Below, piece by piece: positions 9,381 to 19,359 of a stretch of 64,000 bases of DNA; positions within the stretch are counted from its first letter, which is position 1, and every line of letters begins with the position of its first letter. Under the pieces are notes generated by a model. The model made no database searches. It worked only from the letters and a program-made list of their open reading frames with translations, and was not told the DNA's origin. Position numbers and translations under genes: made by a program. The DNA comes from Lepidostoma basale (lineage: Eukaryota; Arthropoda; Insecta; Trichoptera; Lepidostomatidae): assembly GCA_022606425.2 (NCBI GenBank), contig JAHDVF020001519.1, positions 493,389-557,388 of the forward strand, in the 5' to 3' direction.

Positions 9381-10320
9381 AAAAATAGATTTCAGTAATT
9401 GAGATCAAATAACGTGTTGTATACAAAAATAAGAAAGCAATGGGAAACTACCACATTAAAAAGCTCAAGTGGTACCCCAGGAACCAGCAAAAATGTTTCA
9501 CTTTGCTGCTTCACTGTAAACCAATAACTAGGACTGAAACATAAAAAAATTCAAGTTAATTGGGTATAGATGGAAAACCATAATAAGAGGGAGAAGTTGA
9601 TAAACTAATGGAGAAATGGGCTTGCGCCAGAAACAGGAGTATCTAATTGGAAAGGCATTAATTTTATTTCTAGCAATTTCCTTCGCAATTACATCCAGCA
9701 ATTCCCCACTAATCCAATTCTAACTGACGATTTTGCGGCACGTCCGAGCTCACTTCGTGATAAGCTGATTGCGTTTTCACAATCTAAGGGTTTCTTCGTA
9801 ATAACAAGGTCGTGAAGTCAATTAATACGAATGAAAACGCCTGATTAATAGAAATATTACTATAATATATGAGAATGACACGTTTCGCCTTTCTAAGGCA
9901 TTATACAATGTTGTTATCAAATAGACCATTTTATTGTCAAACATTCCATTGTTTTGACATAAATACTATGACACTTCAACATTATGAACACATGAACACA
10001 TTTTTTTTATAATATACTTGAGAATGTCGCGACAGCTGTTTTGCCAACCGATGTTAGCATTACAGGTGTTACAAACAACTGATATTCTGAACAAGTTTAT
10101 AATAAAAAATTATGATATTTTTACTAACAATTTTTACTATCCAAATTTTGATAATAGAGGCGAAACTTGAAATTCCAATAAAAATAACAAATCCTAAAGA
10201 AAACAGACGTTTTCATACGTATTAATCTTTTAATATGGAGTTATACATCATTGGTAAAGAAACAATAAATCACAAAGTCAACTTTCTTCATAATATATTC
10301 GGATTTTAACATAAACTAAC
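9381..10320. other. No gene; two hairpin-motif relics
   Basis: 9381-9870 is unassigned. Minus strand 9877-9905 has GCCTT-aga-AAGGC followed by GAAACGTGTC. Minus strand 10043-10075 has ACACCTGTAATGCTAACATC...GGTTGGCAAAACAGCTGTC, a mutated relative of the motif at 11361-11396. The T-rich strings between (attccattgttttgac, actatgacacttcaac) recur at 24950 and 28555, so this is one dispersed element family. Confidence 0.45.
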
Positions 10321-10324
10321 AAAC

Positions 10325-10746
10325 AAACCAACCATCACGCCGTTTCCTCGTAAGGGTAGGGAAAGAGAATGGACCGCCACACTTCTCTATCCTGACCCAC
10401 CTCTTTATTTTTTTTCCACATTCATACAACGAGTCATACACGCACATCGATTCTTCCGACTTCTTACATGACCAACTTTTAAAATTTGATTAATTTGGTC
10501 ATGCCATGTTTTCTTCGGTCTACCTTCATATGTCTTCATGCGCTCCATATGTCCGAACCAACGCAGTGATCCATTCATAATTTAATTCATAATACCTTCT
10601 TCCACTCCACATTCCTTTCTTATATCAGTATTTGAGATTCTGTCGTACACATTCTACCACACATACGTCTTAGGGACCTCATCTCTACCGCATGTATTCT
10701 GCTCTAATCCTTCTTCTGCCAATTCCATACTTAGCTTCCATACATA
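10325..10746 (-). pseudogene. RTE-like LINE, 3' segment of a 5'-inverted copy
   Basis: The minus strand follows the RTE family from the LMYGS...WQKKD region to the terminal hairpin and tail (aactaacaaacaaaccaacc). Several frameshifts are present and part of the GRPRK linker has been lost (around 10525). The 5' boundary at 10746 joins directly to a plus-strand segment from further upstream in the same ORF. Confidence 0.8.
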
Positions 10747-11165
10747 AGAGTTGGGACCAGAACTGATAGCAGATGTGTGAAAGCAATTTTGGATAATGAG
10801 GGAAGAATGTTAACGGAGAGTAAGATTATATAAGAAAGATGGGTGGAGTATTTTAAGGACATGTATGGTGGTGATACAAGTGTGATCGAAAGCATTACAA
10901 CTAGTGCGAGTGCGGGACCCACAAATGTTAATACTGAGAAAATAAATACGAATGAGATGGAAAGATCCGTGAAATCAATAAAAAGTGGAAAAGCTATTGG
11001 GTTTGATTGTTTCACCATAGATTTTTGTTTTAGTTGTATAAATTATTTAACCCGTGCTTGGAAGATGGATATGCGCAGCTAGACTGGAGGGGAGCACCAG
11101 TAATTATGCCCCTATGCAAAGGAAAAGGATCGCATATGGAATGTGGAAACCACAGAGTTTTGAGA
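10747..11165 (+). pseudogene. RTE-like LINE, inverted 5' segment with RT N-terminal motifs
   Basis: Plus strand: CVKAILDNEGRMLTESKII, a stop, ERWVEYFKDMYGGD, then MERSVKSIKSGKAIGFDC and, after a frameshift near 11035, LDWRGAPVIMPLCKGKGSHM and ECGNHR. These are the linker between endonuclease and RT and the first RT motifs (KxGKAxGxD, DWRxAxIVPLYKGKG). The segment lies head-to-head with the 3' part at 10325-10746, the arrangement produced by twin priming during LINE integration. Confidence 0.8.
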
Positions 11166-11284
11166 GATATTTTTAATATCTGTCAAAACTAACCACATTC
11201 TGAATTTTTTTTTTAATTATTGTAATATTTATATTACATTTATCATATATCACTGATGAATGGCTTGTGTGTCCATAACATGTT
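11166..11284. other. AT-rich spacer
   Basis: No feature recognised between the inverted LINE copy and the foldback element. Confidence 0.3.
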
Positions 11285-11510
11285 TGGTTTTTAATTTTTA
11301 AACAGTTAATGAATAAACTTGTAAATGTTTTTTGTATCACAATTGTATTTTATTTTACGCGACAGCTGTTTCATCAACCAATGTTGACATCATCAGGTGT
11401 TTCAATAATATATCAATTGTAAAATTTTGTGATACAAAAAACAAAGTTTATTCATTAACAGTTTAAAATGTGAAGGTATCATGGTGTTTCGGCCAAAACA
11501 ATCGACTATT
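11285..11510 (-). repeat. Foldback element with a hammerhead-like core
   Basis: Two arms are inverted: 11302-11355 (gttaatgaataaacttgt...ttgtatcacaattgta) and 11408-11467. The centre, read on the minus strand 11361-11396, is CTGATGA, TG, TCAAC-attg-GGTTGA, T, GAAA, CAGCTGTC. CUGAUGA, a hairpin, GAAA and GUC are the blocks of a hammerhead ribozyme, but the stem is offset by extra bases. Related sequences occur at 6300, 10043, 25053 and 28660. Confidence 0.55.
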
Positions 11511-11907
11511 TTTAATTTTATAATAAATTGTGTGTTGTATACAAAGTACAGTAAAAAGAAACATTAATGATTCTTTTTTTAGTTTTAACTTATTAATATA
11601 TATTCTGATTTTGAAAATTTAGTTTGGTTTATGTAATGCTCCTGTAAATTTGGAGATATTTCGTGTATAAGTGAATTGTTTTGGTCAGTTTAACTGTTGC
11701 CGCACTTTATAATAGTTAATTGTGACAAGTAATACGTTTGTGCTGTTTTGCTGGTAAAATTATATTAGTTTTATCGTTTTTATAAAGAATTTTGACAGGT
11801 GTAAAAATAATTTTTTCATTTGTTCCAATGACAATTTGAATAAATTCTTCAATAATATTAAAGTTCCAGCTGGTTAAGTGTCTAATTACAGCTTATTTAA
11901 AAAACGG
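11511..11907. other. No feature recognised
   Basis: AT-rich sequence without an ORF or repeat that I can place. Confidence 0.3.
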
Positions 11908-12345
11908 TGGATACGTGTAACATAAATTAAATTAACACAAAAGTCCGGATCGTCCATGTCAACATGTGCAACATCAATAAAAACATTATGTGTTATTACA
12001 TTATGTACTAAATTAAAAAAAACGGTGCATTCGTGGAACTTAAATTAAATAGTCAATATGTGCACTATCTAAAAAGAACATTTTGTGATAAATTATTTTT
12101 ATTTTGTTATTTTATTTTATATCATTGTATTTTATATTATTTGTTTGAGATTTATTTTGTGGGTGTTGGACGATTGAAGTGTGCGCGGGAGATGCCTATT
12201 GGTGGCGATGAGGTTCGCAACCCATATGCCTATTGGTGGCGATGAGGTTCGCAACCCATCACACCGCGTCACCGAAGAATGGAGTGCCGCATCAGTAAAA
12301 GTGTGACAGTTCATTCTTTCTGCCTACCCTTTTAGTTAGTTAGTT
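11908..12345 (+). repeat. RTE-tailed non-autonomous retroposon with internal tandem duplication
   Basis: Follows the 45430-44948 copy from ggatacgtgtaacataaat through aaaagtccggatcgtccatg to the end gacagttcattctttctgcc and a GTTAGTTAGTTA tail. Around 12193-12258 a 33 bp block (ending ggttcgcaaccca) is present twice in tandem. That block resembles a pol III B box (GGTTCGCAACC against GGTTCGANNCC), but no convincing A box precedes it. The terminal hairpin part is shortened to tacccttttag. Confidence 0.75.
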
Positions 12346-12831
12346 ATAATTTTTTTAAGTCTCTTTTGCTAAGAATATATATATTATTCTTATAATACTA
12401 TTAACTAGTTACAGAGAATCAGATTTCATATATCAGATTTATCTACAAAAAAATCTTCCAAGTTTCTGGCAAATAACAAAACGCTGAACGAATAATATCA
12501 TTAAGCCCATATATCAGTCTGGCACAAACTGAAAACAATTGGCATGGTGATATTGTTTCACAAGCTTCAGAACATTTATTTCAATATTTCAAATATTCGT
12601 GAAACTTTCATATTTCGGTTTCATTTAGAGAAGAAAATGTGTGGCGAACGTTTTAATTTAATACTGAAAAACTAGGTGTCGGAATTATTAATAACATAAG
12701 TTTAAAACTTTGTGTTCAGACAATGATTTTTTTTGTCATGTTTAATTAAATTTTAGATCTCGGACCCTAATTGTACAATATGATGAAGAAAAATATAAAC
12801 GACCCACAAAAAATGACAATAGACAAATATA
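12346..12831. other. No feature recognised
   Basis: AT-rich, no ORF above about 40 codons, no recognised repeat. Confidence 0.3.
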
Positions 12832-13331
12832 GGGTGTTTTTTTTAAGGTTTGGTTTTTAAACAAACAACATTGTTTTTACAGACTGTTAATTTGACAATT
12901 GATCATTGATTTGTAGTCAATACATTTTGCCATTTTACTATAAATAGACTGACGTCAGAACAGCGCTTCCGAATTGTGCAAATTTATTTTGAAAACCATG
13001 GTTCGGTGCAACTACGTCCATTTTACGGTCGACATAATCGTCCATCCGAGCAAGTTATTCGGGAGACCATGGATCGTTTTCGCACCAGGTACACTCTAGT
13101 GGATAAAACGCATAAACGCATCCACAAATACGACAATTGTCGAAAATTAGACTTCACGATTGAGCTTCATTCGAGCTAGCCGTGGCGCTCATATGCCCGA
13201 AATCATATTTAAACAATAATGACATAAAATTATCTATTAAATAAAGCCAATATCATAGACATTTACATTATTTAAATGTGTTTTTTTTTTTCATTTTAAA
13301 TATGTATTGTATACCTCTAAAAAAACACCCT
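12832..13331 (+). mobile_element. Internally deleted mariner/Tc1-like element (about 500 bp)
   Basis: Imperfect terminal inverted repeats: agggtgttttttttaagg at the left and the complement of acctctaaaaaaacaccct at the right end. Inside, the first about 60 codons of a transposase are fused to its last codons, the catalytic DDE/D core being absent. A second copy with the same deletion lies on the minus strand at 32161-32510, so this is a MITE-like family amplified after the deletion. The TA target duplication is not clear on both sides. Confidence 0.75.
12942..13217 (+). pseudogene. Mariner/Tc1-like transposase remnant: N-terminal HTH plus C-terminal end
   Basis: Reads LTSEQRFRIVQIYFENHGSV, then RPFYGRHNRPSEQVIRETMD, RFRTRYTLVDKT, the N-terminal helix-turn-helix region of a mariner-type transposase. 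After 13140 it jumps to KLDFTI, a frameshift, and HMPEIIFKQ before a stop, the usual C-terminal ending (SHMPEIIFK) of this transposase group. About 200 catalytic codons are missing. It cannot encode a working transposase but could be mobilised in trans. Confidence 0.75.
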
Positions 13332-13439
13332 TCACAAAAAACGTGTTATATGCGTATGATAGTGTCGAATTAAAGTATATTAATTACTGTGAATCTCATT
13401 TTATACAATAAATAACATTTTTCCATAAATAATAACGTC

Positions 13440-13645
13440 GACCTTCATGGCAGAGTGGTAAGAGCTCTGACTTCCATTCCGAAGGTCCTGGGTCGATTCC
13501 TGTCGATGGCAGTGTGATTATCATACTGCCTTTGGTCTGGTGTAGAATTCACGTGACAATAAAATGGCGATAGATTGGCTACCTATCACATATCATTAGA
13601 ATCAATATAATAGCTAAAAAATAAATGGTATACAGTAATTGGGTT
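13440..13645 (+). repeat. tRNA-derived SINE, family S1, copy 1
   Basis: The head resembles a tRNA: A-box-like tggcagagtggtaag and B box gggtcgattcc about 40 bp downstream. The body follows: gtgtgattatcatactgcc, tctggtgtagaattcacgtg, acaataaaatggcgatagat, then a tail ending with gtaattgggtttaaacgacc. Four more copies in the window share this order (34990, 38853, 45818, 50575). Pol III promoter elements are present by sequence; activity is unknown. Confidence 0.8.
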
Positions 13646-13808
13646 TAAACGACCGGTTTCTCTTAAAATGTTTATCTTTACCAAACTGTTCTCGAATATT
13701 TTTTTATTAATTTTCTCCTGTTTTTCTATTTTTCTTACTTGCTCTCATTTGTTTTCTTATTATATTATTTGTAATTCTTTTTTTTTTATTGTTAATTTTA
13801 TTTCTGTT

Positions 13809-14437
13809 TATCGTCACCTGAGAGTAAGAGGGTTCCAACTAACAACATTTCACATTTGGCTTTTTTTCGTGAAAAGGGTTCTTACTAACCTTATCTATAC
13901 GTACAATTAAAAAAAACGTGTAATAGTATCGTCATTTTGATGTTACGAAAAGAATCAAGTTCCATCTGATCATTCAAAATACACGATTCATTTAAACTTA
14001 GAACTTTATTATTCCAATTGTTGCCAGACAAAATTTACACGTTTCTCGGTAAAAGAATCTCTGGAAATTGGAATAAAACCCTTTTATTCCAAGATACACA
14101 CCCGAAACCAACAAAACTTTGACTGTGAGCAATTAGTCTGCTGAACGCGGTCTCCTCGGAGATCGACGTCTTTCATGTTAGTGAAAGTACGTTCAGGGGG
14201 CAAATACTATTGACTTTAGAAAGTATCTTGTCTTCTTAATGTCGAACCATCTCTAATGCGTTCCTGGTACTTTGTTGTAATATTTTTATGATATTTTACC
14301 TGTACTTAATAGATGCCTTAAACATTTTCCTGTTTGTAATGTCTATTTATTTAATAAACTGATTTCATTTCATTTGATTCATTTTTCTCAGCTTTTACTT
14401 TTGTCAGTTGCAACCTTCTTACTCTCAGGTGACGATA
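13809..14437. mobile_element. TIR element with TA edges, carrying a LINE fragment
   Basis: 31 bp inverted repeats with two mismatches: 13809-13839 (tatcgtcacctgagagtaag) and 14407-14437. TA is the outermost dinucleotide on both sides, which fits a TA target of the Tc1/mariner type or simply the repeat end. No transposase is visible. 14135-14385 is a fragment of the LINE also found at 16690 and 45555, presumably a later insertion. Confidence 0.7.
14135..14385 (+). pseudogene. LINE 3' fragment, family of 16690-17045
   Basis: Shares ctgctgaacgcggtctcctc, ggagatcgacgtctttcatg, agtatcttgtcttcttaatg and the ending ttaataaactgatttcattt with 16800-17045 and 45600-45790. The coding trace is LLN-like followed by EIDVFH. 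It contains the AATAAA-type signal of the element 3' UTR. 5' truncated. Confidence 0.7.
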
Positions 14438-15185
14438 TTGGGATTATAAACGAATTGGATTTGTTACTCTGCAATGTTTATAACTTTTTGAATAAATAAA
14501 TTGAATTGAACATGGATCTTAAAAATCAAAATGGCTGCCATATTATTTAATGCGCAGATTTTTAAATGTTGATCCAAGAAGGCGGACGTTTTTCATAGTT
14601 GCGCAAACTGGCTTGTGATGTATCACTATAACGATATAACTTTATCCATTAATAGTCTTAAATGAAGTCGTTACAATGCATTATATTCAAGATGGGCAAA
14701 CTACTAAATCATGCACATTACAACGCCGTGTTGATATATAAGGAATACTTGATCTAGTATTCTAAGACGAGCTGACTGTTTCATTCACGCTCCGAAACGA
14801 GAGAGAAATTGTTCTACCAATCTTCTTGGGAATAACAGAGATTTCTTGTGATTTAACCCATTGCTCCCGGGAACACACCATTGTTTCCTAGTTCGGATAT
14901 TTTATTATGTATATTTTTTGTGCTGTTTTTTCTGGGATGAGTAATGTCTCAATTTGACACAACTCCGAAAACTCGAATTTTCACAATCGTGGAAAAAAAT
15001 AGAAAATCGAATTGGCTCGAAGTGAATGGCCCAGTGTAAAGGTTGCCAGTGAAGAAAATACTCATCTTTTCGATGAATGGGTCAGATCAGGTAGCGGATA
15101 AATGTCTGTTTGAAAAATAGCTATTGCAGAACCTCATCTGCAATGAGACCTCAATTATTTTGTTTATAATCAATATATTTTAATA
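14438..15185. other. No feature recognised
   Basis: I see no ORF, inverted repeat or known family in this stretch; it is moderately AT-rich single-copy-looking sequence. Confidence 0.35.
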
Positions 15186-15352
15186 ACTATAACTAACTTA
15201 CCATAACGCCGTTTCTCTGAAAGGATAAACAGAACAAATGGACCTCCACGCTTTTCCTTCTTGGCGTACTTCTCACGATTCCTCAACATTCAAACGCCGA
15301 CATAGATTTCTCCGACTCTTTAAGTGGTCAACATTTTATATTTGATTTTTCA
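15186..15352 (-). pseudogene. RTE-like LINE 3' end, decayed
   Basis: Complement of the family end: tail aactaacttacc, then ataacgccgtttctctgaaa (stop and hairpin region) and blocks matching EAREVRQEGK..., RRSRRNLCR and a short tail of the NVDHL region. Many point changes indicate an old copy. Confidence 0.7.
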
Positions 15353-15664
15353 CGCACCCCTTTTTCTTAAAGATGAAAACTATCAAACTTGTCTAGATAT
15401 TGAGTGTTAAAGTACAGCTTGTATACGTGCTAATTTTCTATGACCAGCCTGCGGTGTACGAGATTATAGAGTGCGCTTATAGCATAGAGCCGGTTAAAAA
15501 ATACCCTTCGTACAATGCAAAATATTCTCAAGGAAACCTTTAAAATTACAAATCCAATCTGAGTTGTACCAACTCAAGAGTGCGGTGAGGATAAGTCACA
15601 TAATAAATGGTAAGGTAATGTAAATAGATAAATGTTATTGATGGCCACAATACGTATTCCTCCA

Positions 15665-15800
15665 TTGTTGCAAATTAAAGGAAAGGTGTACCAAACTGCC
15701 GTAAGACCTTCCATGCTCTACTGATTGGAATGCTGGGGTGGAAGGCATCAAGAAGAACAGAGGCTACACGTAGCAGAAATGAAGATGTAGACCTGAGGTG
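15665..15800 (+). pseudogene. LINE RT C-terminal fragment
   Basis: Plus strand: LKGKVYQTAVRPSMLY, a stop, LECWGGRH...EEQRLHVAEMKM. This matches the KGKxYRTAVRPAxLYGxECW...LHVAEMRMLRWMCG signature common after the RT palm in RTE-like LINEs of animals. Only this 45-codon island is left; the flanks are unassigned. Confidence 0.7.
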
Positions 15801-16317
15801 ACAATACTGGATAAAGCTCAAATCAAATTAAATCAGTTTATTTACTCAAAAGACATTATAAAACAGCATAAATGTTTAAGGCATATTAAGTTGAAAATGA
15901 GCATATCAGAGAAAGTCTGAAAGTTGTCCCTGTAGTGGTATAGTGGTCACCATATCTGTTTGAAATAGTTTTATGATAGACCATAAAATCGTGTACCATA
16001 TTTTGGTCTGTTTTATGAGATGAGAACATATGAGTGAATTGAAATTAAACTGGATTAAATGTGGCCTAAAAACCCTTTTGCCTTTTACTTTTTTTCGAAA
16101 ATTGTGCATTCCCCAGCTAATGTAAATCCCGCGTGGATGGCGGCGAGCCTAAGGATTGTATGAGCGAAGCTGACGAAAGGGCACTGCTGCGTCATATAAC
16201 AGTTTCGGGTAAGCGGTGGGTAATATTTTATGTCTTTATTTAACTGTATGTTTATTCATTTGTACGTGTATTAAAAATCATGTTATTCTTACCCTACAAT
16301 AAATAAATTAATTAATA
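15801..16317. other. Mostly unassigned; 16095-16210 resembles the repeat at 23105-23375
   Basis: aaatcccgcgtggatggc, gtatgagcgaagctgacgaa, agggcactgctgcg and ataacagtttcgggta correspond to the central part of the 23105-23375 repeat, at clear divergence. The remainder carries no recognised feature. Confidence 0.45.
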
Positions 16318-16435
16318 AATATGATTGATTTGATCATGCCACGCTATTGCTTGTTCCGTTTATATATTCATCATTATTTCGTCAATCGTTATTTCCATCT
16401 GTTCAAACTAATCTTAATGATAACTTTATTAATCA
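16318..16435 (-). pseudogene. RTE-like LINE scrap
   Basis: The complement of tgatttgatcatgccacgct encodes WHDQIN, the hallmark of the RTE family here, and the spacing to a weak match of the SLRWFGHMER region at 16395-16430 is right. Strongly decayed; the family assignment rests on position and these two islands. Confidence 0.5.
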
Positions 16436-16689
16436 TTGACTATTGCCGGAACTACATATTATACGAGTATATTACAAAATTTCAAATTAAATCGGAAATG
16501 TTGCATCGAAACGTTTCTTAAACAAATTCTGTAATATCAAAATAAAATAACACACATAATATCTATTTTTATTAATAAAAACGGTGCCTGAGTTCTTAAT
16601 TTAGTCGTCGTTAGGAAGTTTTACTGTGTTAATGTTTATTAATTACACTTACCCATTTCTTCAGACTTATCAGGGGATTCTTTGAGAAT

Positions 16690-17045
16690 TCCGTCATCTT
16701 GGAGGCTATCCATCTTTATGTTCCGGATGGTTATCTTCGACAGCGTCAGCACAGACTGTTTTATCTCCCAATATGCAGAACCAACCTGCCTCTGGTGATG
16801 CCGGTGGGGAGAGCAATCAAACTGCTGAACATGATCGCTTCGGAGATCGATGTCTTTCATATTCGTGAAAGTACATTCAGAAGTCACTCAAATTGGAGAG
16901 TATCTTGTATTCCTAATGTCGAACCATCTCTCATGCGTTCCTGGTATTATATATTTATTATGTTTTACCTGTTCTCAATAGATGCTTTAAACTATTATAT
17001 AAAAAATATTTGTAATGTCTTTTGAGAAAATAAACTGCTTTGATT
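16690..17045 (+). pseudogene. LINE RT C-terminus and 3' UTR
   Basis: Plus strand open frame: VPDGYLRQRQHRLFYLPICR, TNLPLVMPVGRAIKLLNMIA, SEIDVFHIRESTFRS, then the 3' UTR with aataaactgctttgatttga. The CRTNL...P..RA...LN pattern resembles the last residues of Jockey/CR1-type reverse transcriptases (PRTRTNL...PxxRxxxLYN). Other pieces: 14135, 38640, 39210, 39829 and 45555. 5' truncated; clade not resolved. Confidence 0.7.
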
Positions 17046-18009
17046 TGATTAATGAATATTTTAGTATAATCTGATGATTTTATTGAAATCTATTGAAGGA
17101 ATTTCATCTATCTATATAAATAAAAGGCAATTTTGTATGTGTGTGTGTACTATTTCTGAGGTTATTCCTGAGCTGATCATTTTCTAATTTATACACTTTA
17201 CTAAATGGAATACCCCGGTCGTCATAGGCATATTTTTGTTATTAATCGAGCTCTAATTAACTTCATAAATTAATAAATTTTCGTAGTGCGAGCGAGTATA
17301 GACTTTCATGTTCGTATCACCTGAGTATCAATCTTTAGAGTCTATATTCGCTTGGCGTGATTATAGCAAATTAGTTGCTTATTTGACTCTTAGCGTGGCG
17401 TTCTTTAATAATACACGCACGTTTTGCATCGCTATTTTGACTCTTTGTGTGGTCATCGTTTGTCGCGTCATCTATGTAAACGATGTCTGTCATCTATGGA
17501 AGTGAACGGTTTTGTTTTGAGTATTTACGGTGAGTATTTAAATAGTTACTTTTGCCGTTGAAATGAATACAGTTTCTTCTGTATTTAAGTAATTATATTA
17601 CACACTGGCTGACAAATTATATTTCGTTATTAATTGCTTTTAGCCGTTCGATTGGTTACGTTTTCTCTGATATGTCAAATTGTACGTCGTAGAATACGTA
17701 AGTATTTGAAATGAATACAGTTTCTTCTGTATTTAAGTAATTATATTACACACTGGCTGACAAATTATATTTCGTTATTAATTGCTTTTAGCCGTTCGAT
17801 TGGTTACGTCTTCTCTCATCTGTCAAATAGTGCGTCGTAGAATACGTAAGTATAATTCTATTTCATATATATCTCCAGGTTATTCTATTTCGCCGTTGAA
17901 ATGAATACAGATTATATTTCCGCATTACATATTTCAAAGTTGTAGTTCTAAATTATATCGAATAGAGAAGAAATTATTATTATATCGTTTTACTTACGTG
18001 TTATTTTAG

Positions 18010-18085
18010 GTTATGACGACCCGGCCATTCTGGCAGGGCGAAGATGGATATCATTTTAACATCAAATTAATAAATCCAGCAAACG
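18010..18085 (+). other. Exon-like block in the Helitron, copy 1
   Basis: Bounded by a T-rich tract ending ttattttag and a gtaaat donor. The 76 bp between can read MTTRPFWQGEDGYHFNIKLI then NPANG. Copy 2 at 18271-18329 has the same acceptor and donor but lacks 17 bp, which shifts the frame. Helitrons are known to capture and duplicate gene pieces; the parent gene is not recognised, and splicing is inferred only from the consensus. Confidence 0.4.
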
Positions 18086-18503
18086 GTAAATAATAATTGT
18101 ATTGTTTCAATGAAAATTATATTCATTCTTTAATGAACATGTTTGAACCTTTTTAAATTCTTGAAATGAATACAGATTATATTTCCGCATTACATATTTC
18201 AAAGTTGTAGTTCTAAATTATATCGAATAGAGAAGAAATTATATATCGTTTTACTTACGTGTTATTTTAGGTTATGACGACCCGGCCGTTCTGGCAGGGC
18301 GAAGATCAAACTAATAAATCCAGCAAACGGTAAATAATAATTGTATTGTTTCAATGAAAATTATATTAATTCTTTAATGAACATGTTTGAACCTTTTTAA
18401 ATTCTAATAGTTACTTATTTATTTAGACGTCCTCAACTTCGATGGAGGGACCCACACCTCGATAAACTCGTATGCGTAGATGAAGTGCAACCCGAAACCC
18501 AGG

Positions 18504-18605
18504 ACGTCCTCAACTTCGATGGAGGGACGACATTGGATGCGTGTTGCCCAGGATCGACAGACATTGAAGCAGATGGAGGAGGCCTACGCCCAGGAGTGAA
18601 CGGAT
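18504..18605 (+). pseudogene. LINE ORF2 terminal fragment inside the Helitron
   Basis: RPQLRWRDD, a frameshift, WMRVAQDRQTLKQMEEAYAQ, then a stop. WxRxAQDRxxWxxxEEAYxQxW is a common end of animal LINE ORF2 proteins. The first 25 bp (gacgtcctcaacttcgatgg onward) also occur at 18427, 77 bp upstream, as a partial tandem copy. Confidence 0.6.
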
Positions 18606-19212
18606 ATGAATTGTATATGTATGAATGTTTTATGCAAATGTGATATAGTATATTTATTTGTTTTTTTAATTTCACTTAAAATATTAAGGAAAAAAATTAA
18701 GACTGGACGTTTAATGGTTTAAACATAAAGCTGAAAAAGATATATATTAACTTTTTTTTGGGTGGCATCTTTAGGGTAACGTTTGAACTACACTATATTA
18801 TTAAATCATAACGCGCTTTTGCACAGCTATGTTTAAGACCAATTGGCATCAAAAACTCATTTCAGACTTTTTGTAAACTTGCCACCTTGGTAATGTCCAG
18901 CCTTCAATTGTTCAATTCACATTAGTATTATTCAAGTTCACAGCAAGTTTGCTTGGATTAAAAAAATGTTTTAAAGATATGAACTGAATTAGGATACACA
19001 CATTCTTGCACCTATACGAGTACACATGTCATTTTATCCAATAAAATGATTGATATTGAACTTTAATTGTATTTCTTTAATATATATTGGGTGTATTTAT
19101 ATACTCCAATATAGCAATAGCGAAGCGTTGCCGGGTCAGCTAGTTTTAAATAATTATCAACTAAAACGATGTTTTTTAATAATTACTTCAAATTTTTGTC
19201 TTCATATTGACA

Positions 19213-19359
19213 GCGACTGGTTTCGCCGGGCTAGCAGGCTAGCTGGTCTGGCAGACCAGTCTGACAGACCAAACTGATAGTCTGAACAAACTAATAGACT
19301 GACCGACCAGGTCGACAGAGCTATCTTTCGATGCCAGCTAGCCTGGCGAAACCAGTCGC
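19213..19359. repeat. Foldback with 23 bp arms
   Basis: 19213-19235 (gcgactggtttcgccgggct...) and 19337-19359 are inverted repeats with one mismatch. The 100 bp loop has alternating gacagaccag/ctgac strings. The right arm and its flank (ctttcgatgccagctagcct) recur at 32005-32030, and the cagttTcgccagg core recurs in the loop of the 33361-33494 hairpin, so the three loci belong to one dispersed family. Confidence 0.65.

Larger units (their letters stand above)
17107..19143 (+). mobile_element. Non-autonomous Helitron, about 2.0 kb
   Basis: The 5' end begins TCTATCTATATAAATAAAAG directly after an A; the 3' end reads agcgaagcgttgccgggtca, gCTAG, followed by T. A 5' TC, a 3' CTAG preceded by a short hairpin (gcaa...ttgc) 12 bp upstream, and insertion between A and T are the structural marks of Helitrons, which move by rolling-circle replication. 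No Rep/helicase ORF is seen. Inside are two tandem duplications (17555-17685 with 17705-17850; 17895-18140 with 18165-18415), exon-like blocks and a LINE tail. Confidence 0.75.

Noticed and set aside
13440..13520. Possible tRNA genes at the S1 and S2 SINE heads
   Set aside because: A and B boxes are present but the cloverleaf does not close and each head is followed by the conserved SINE body.
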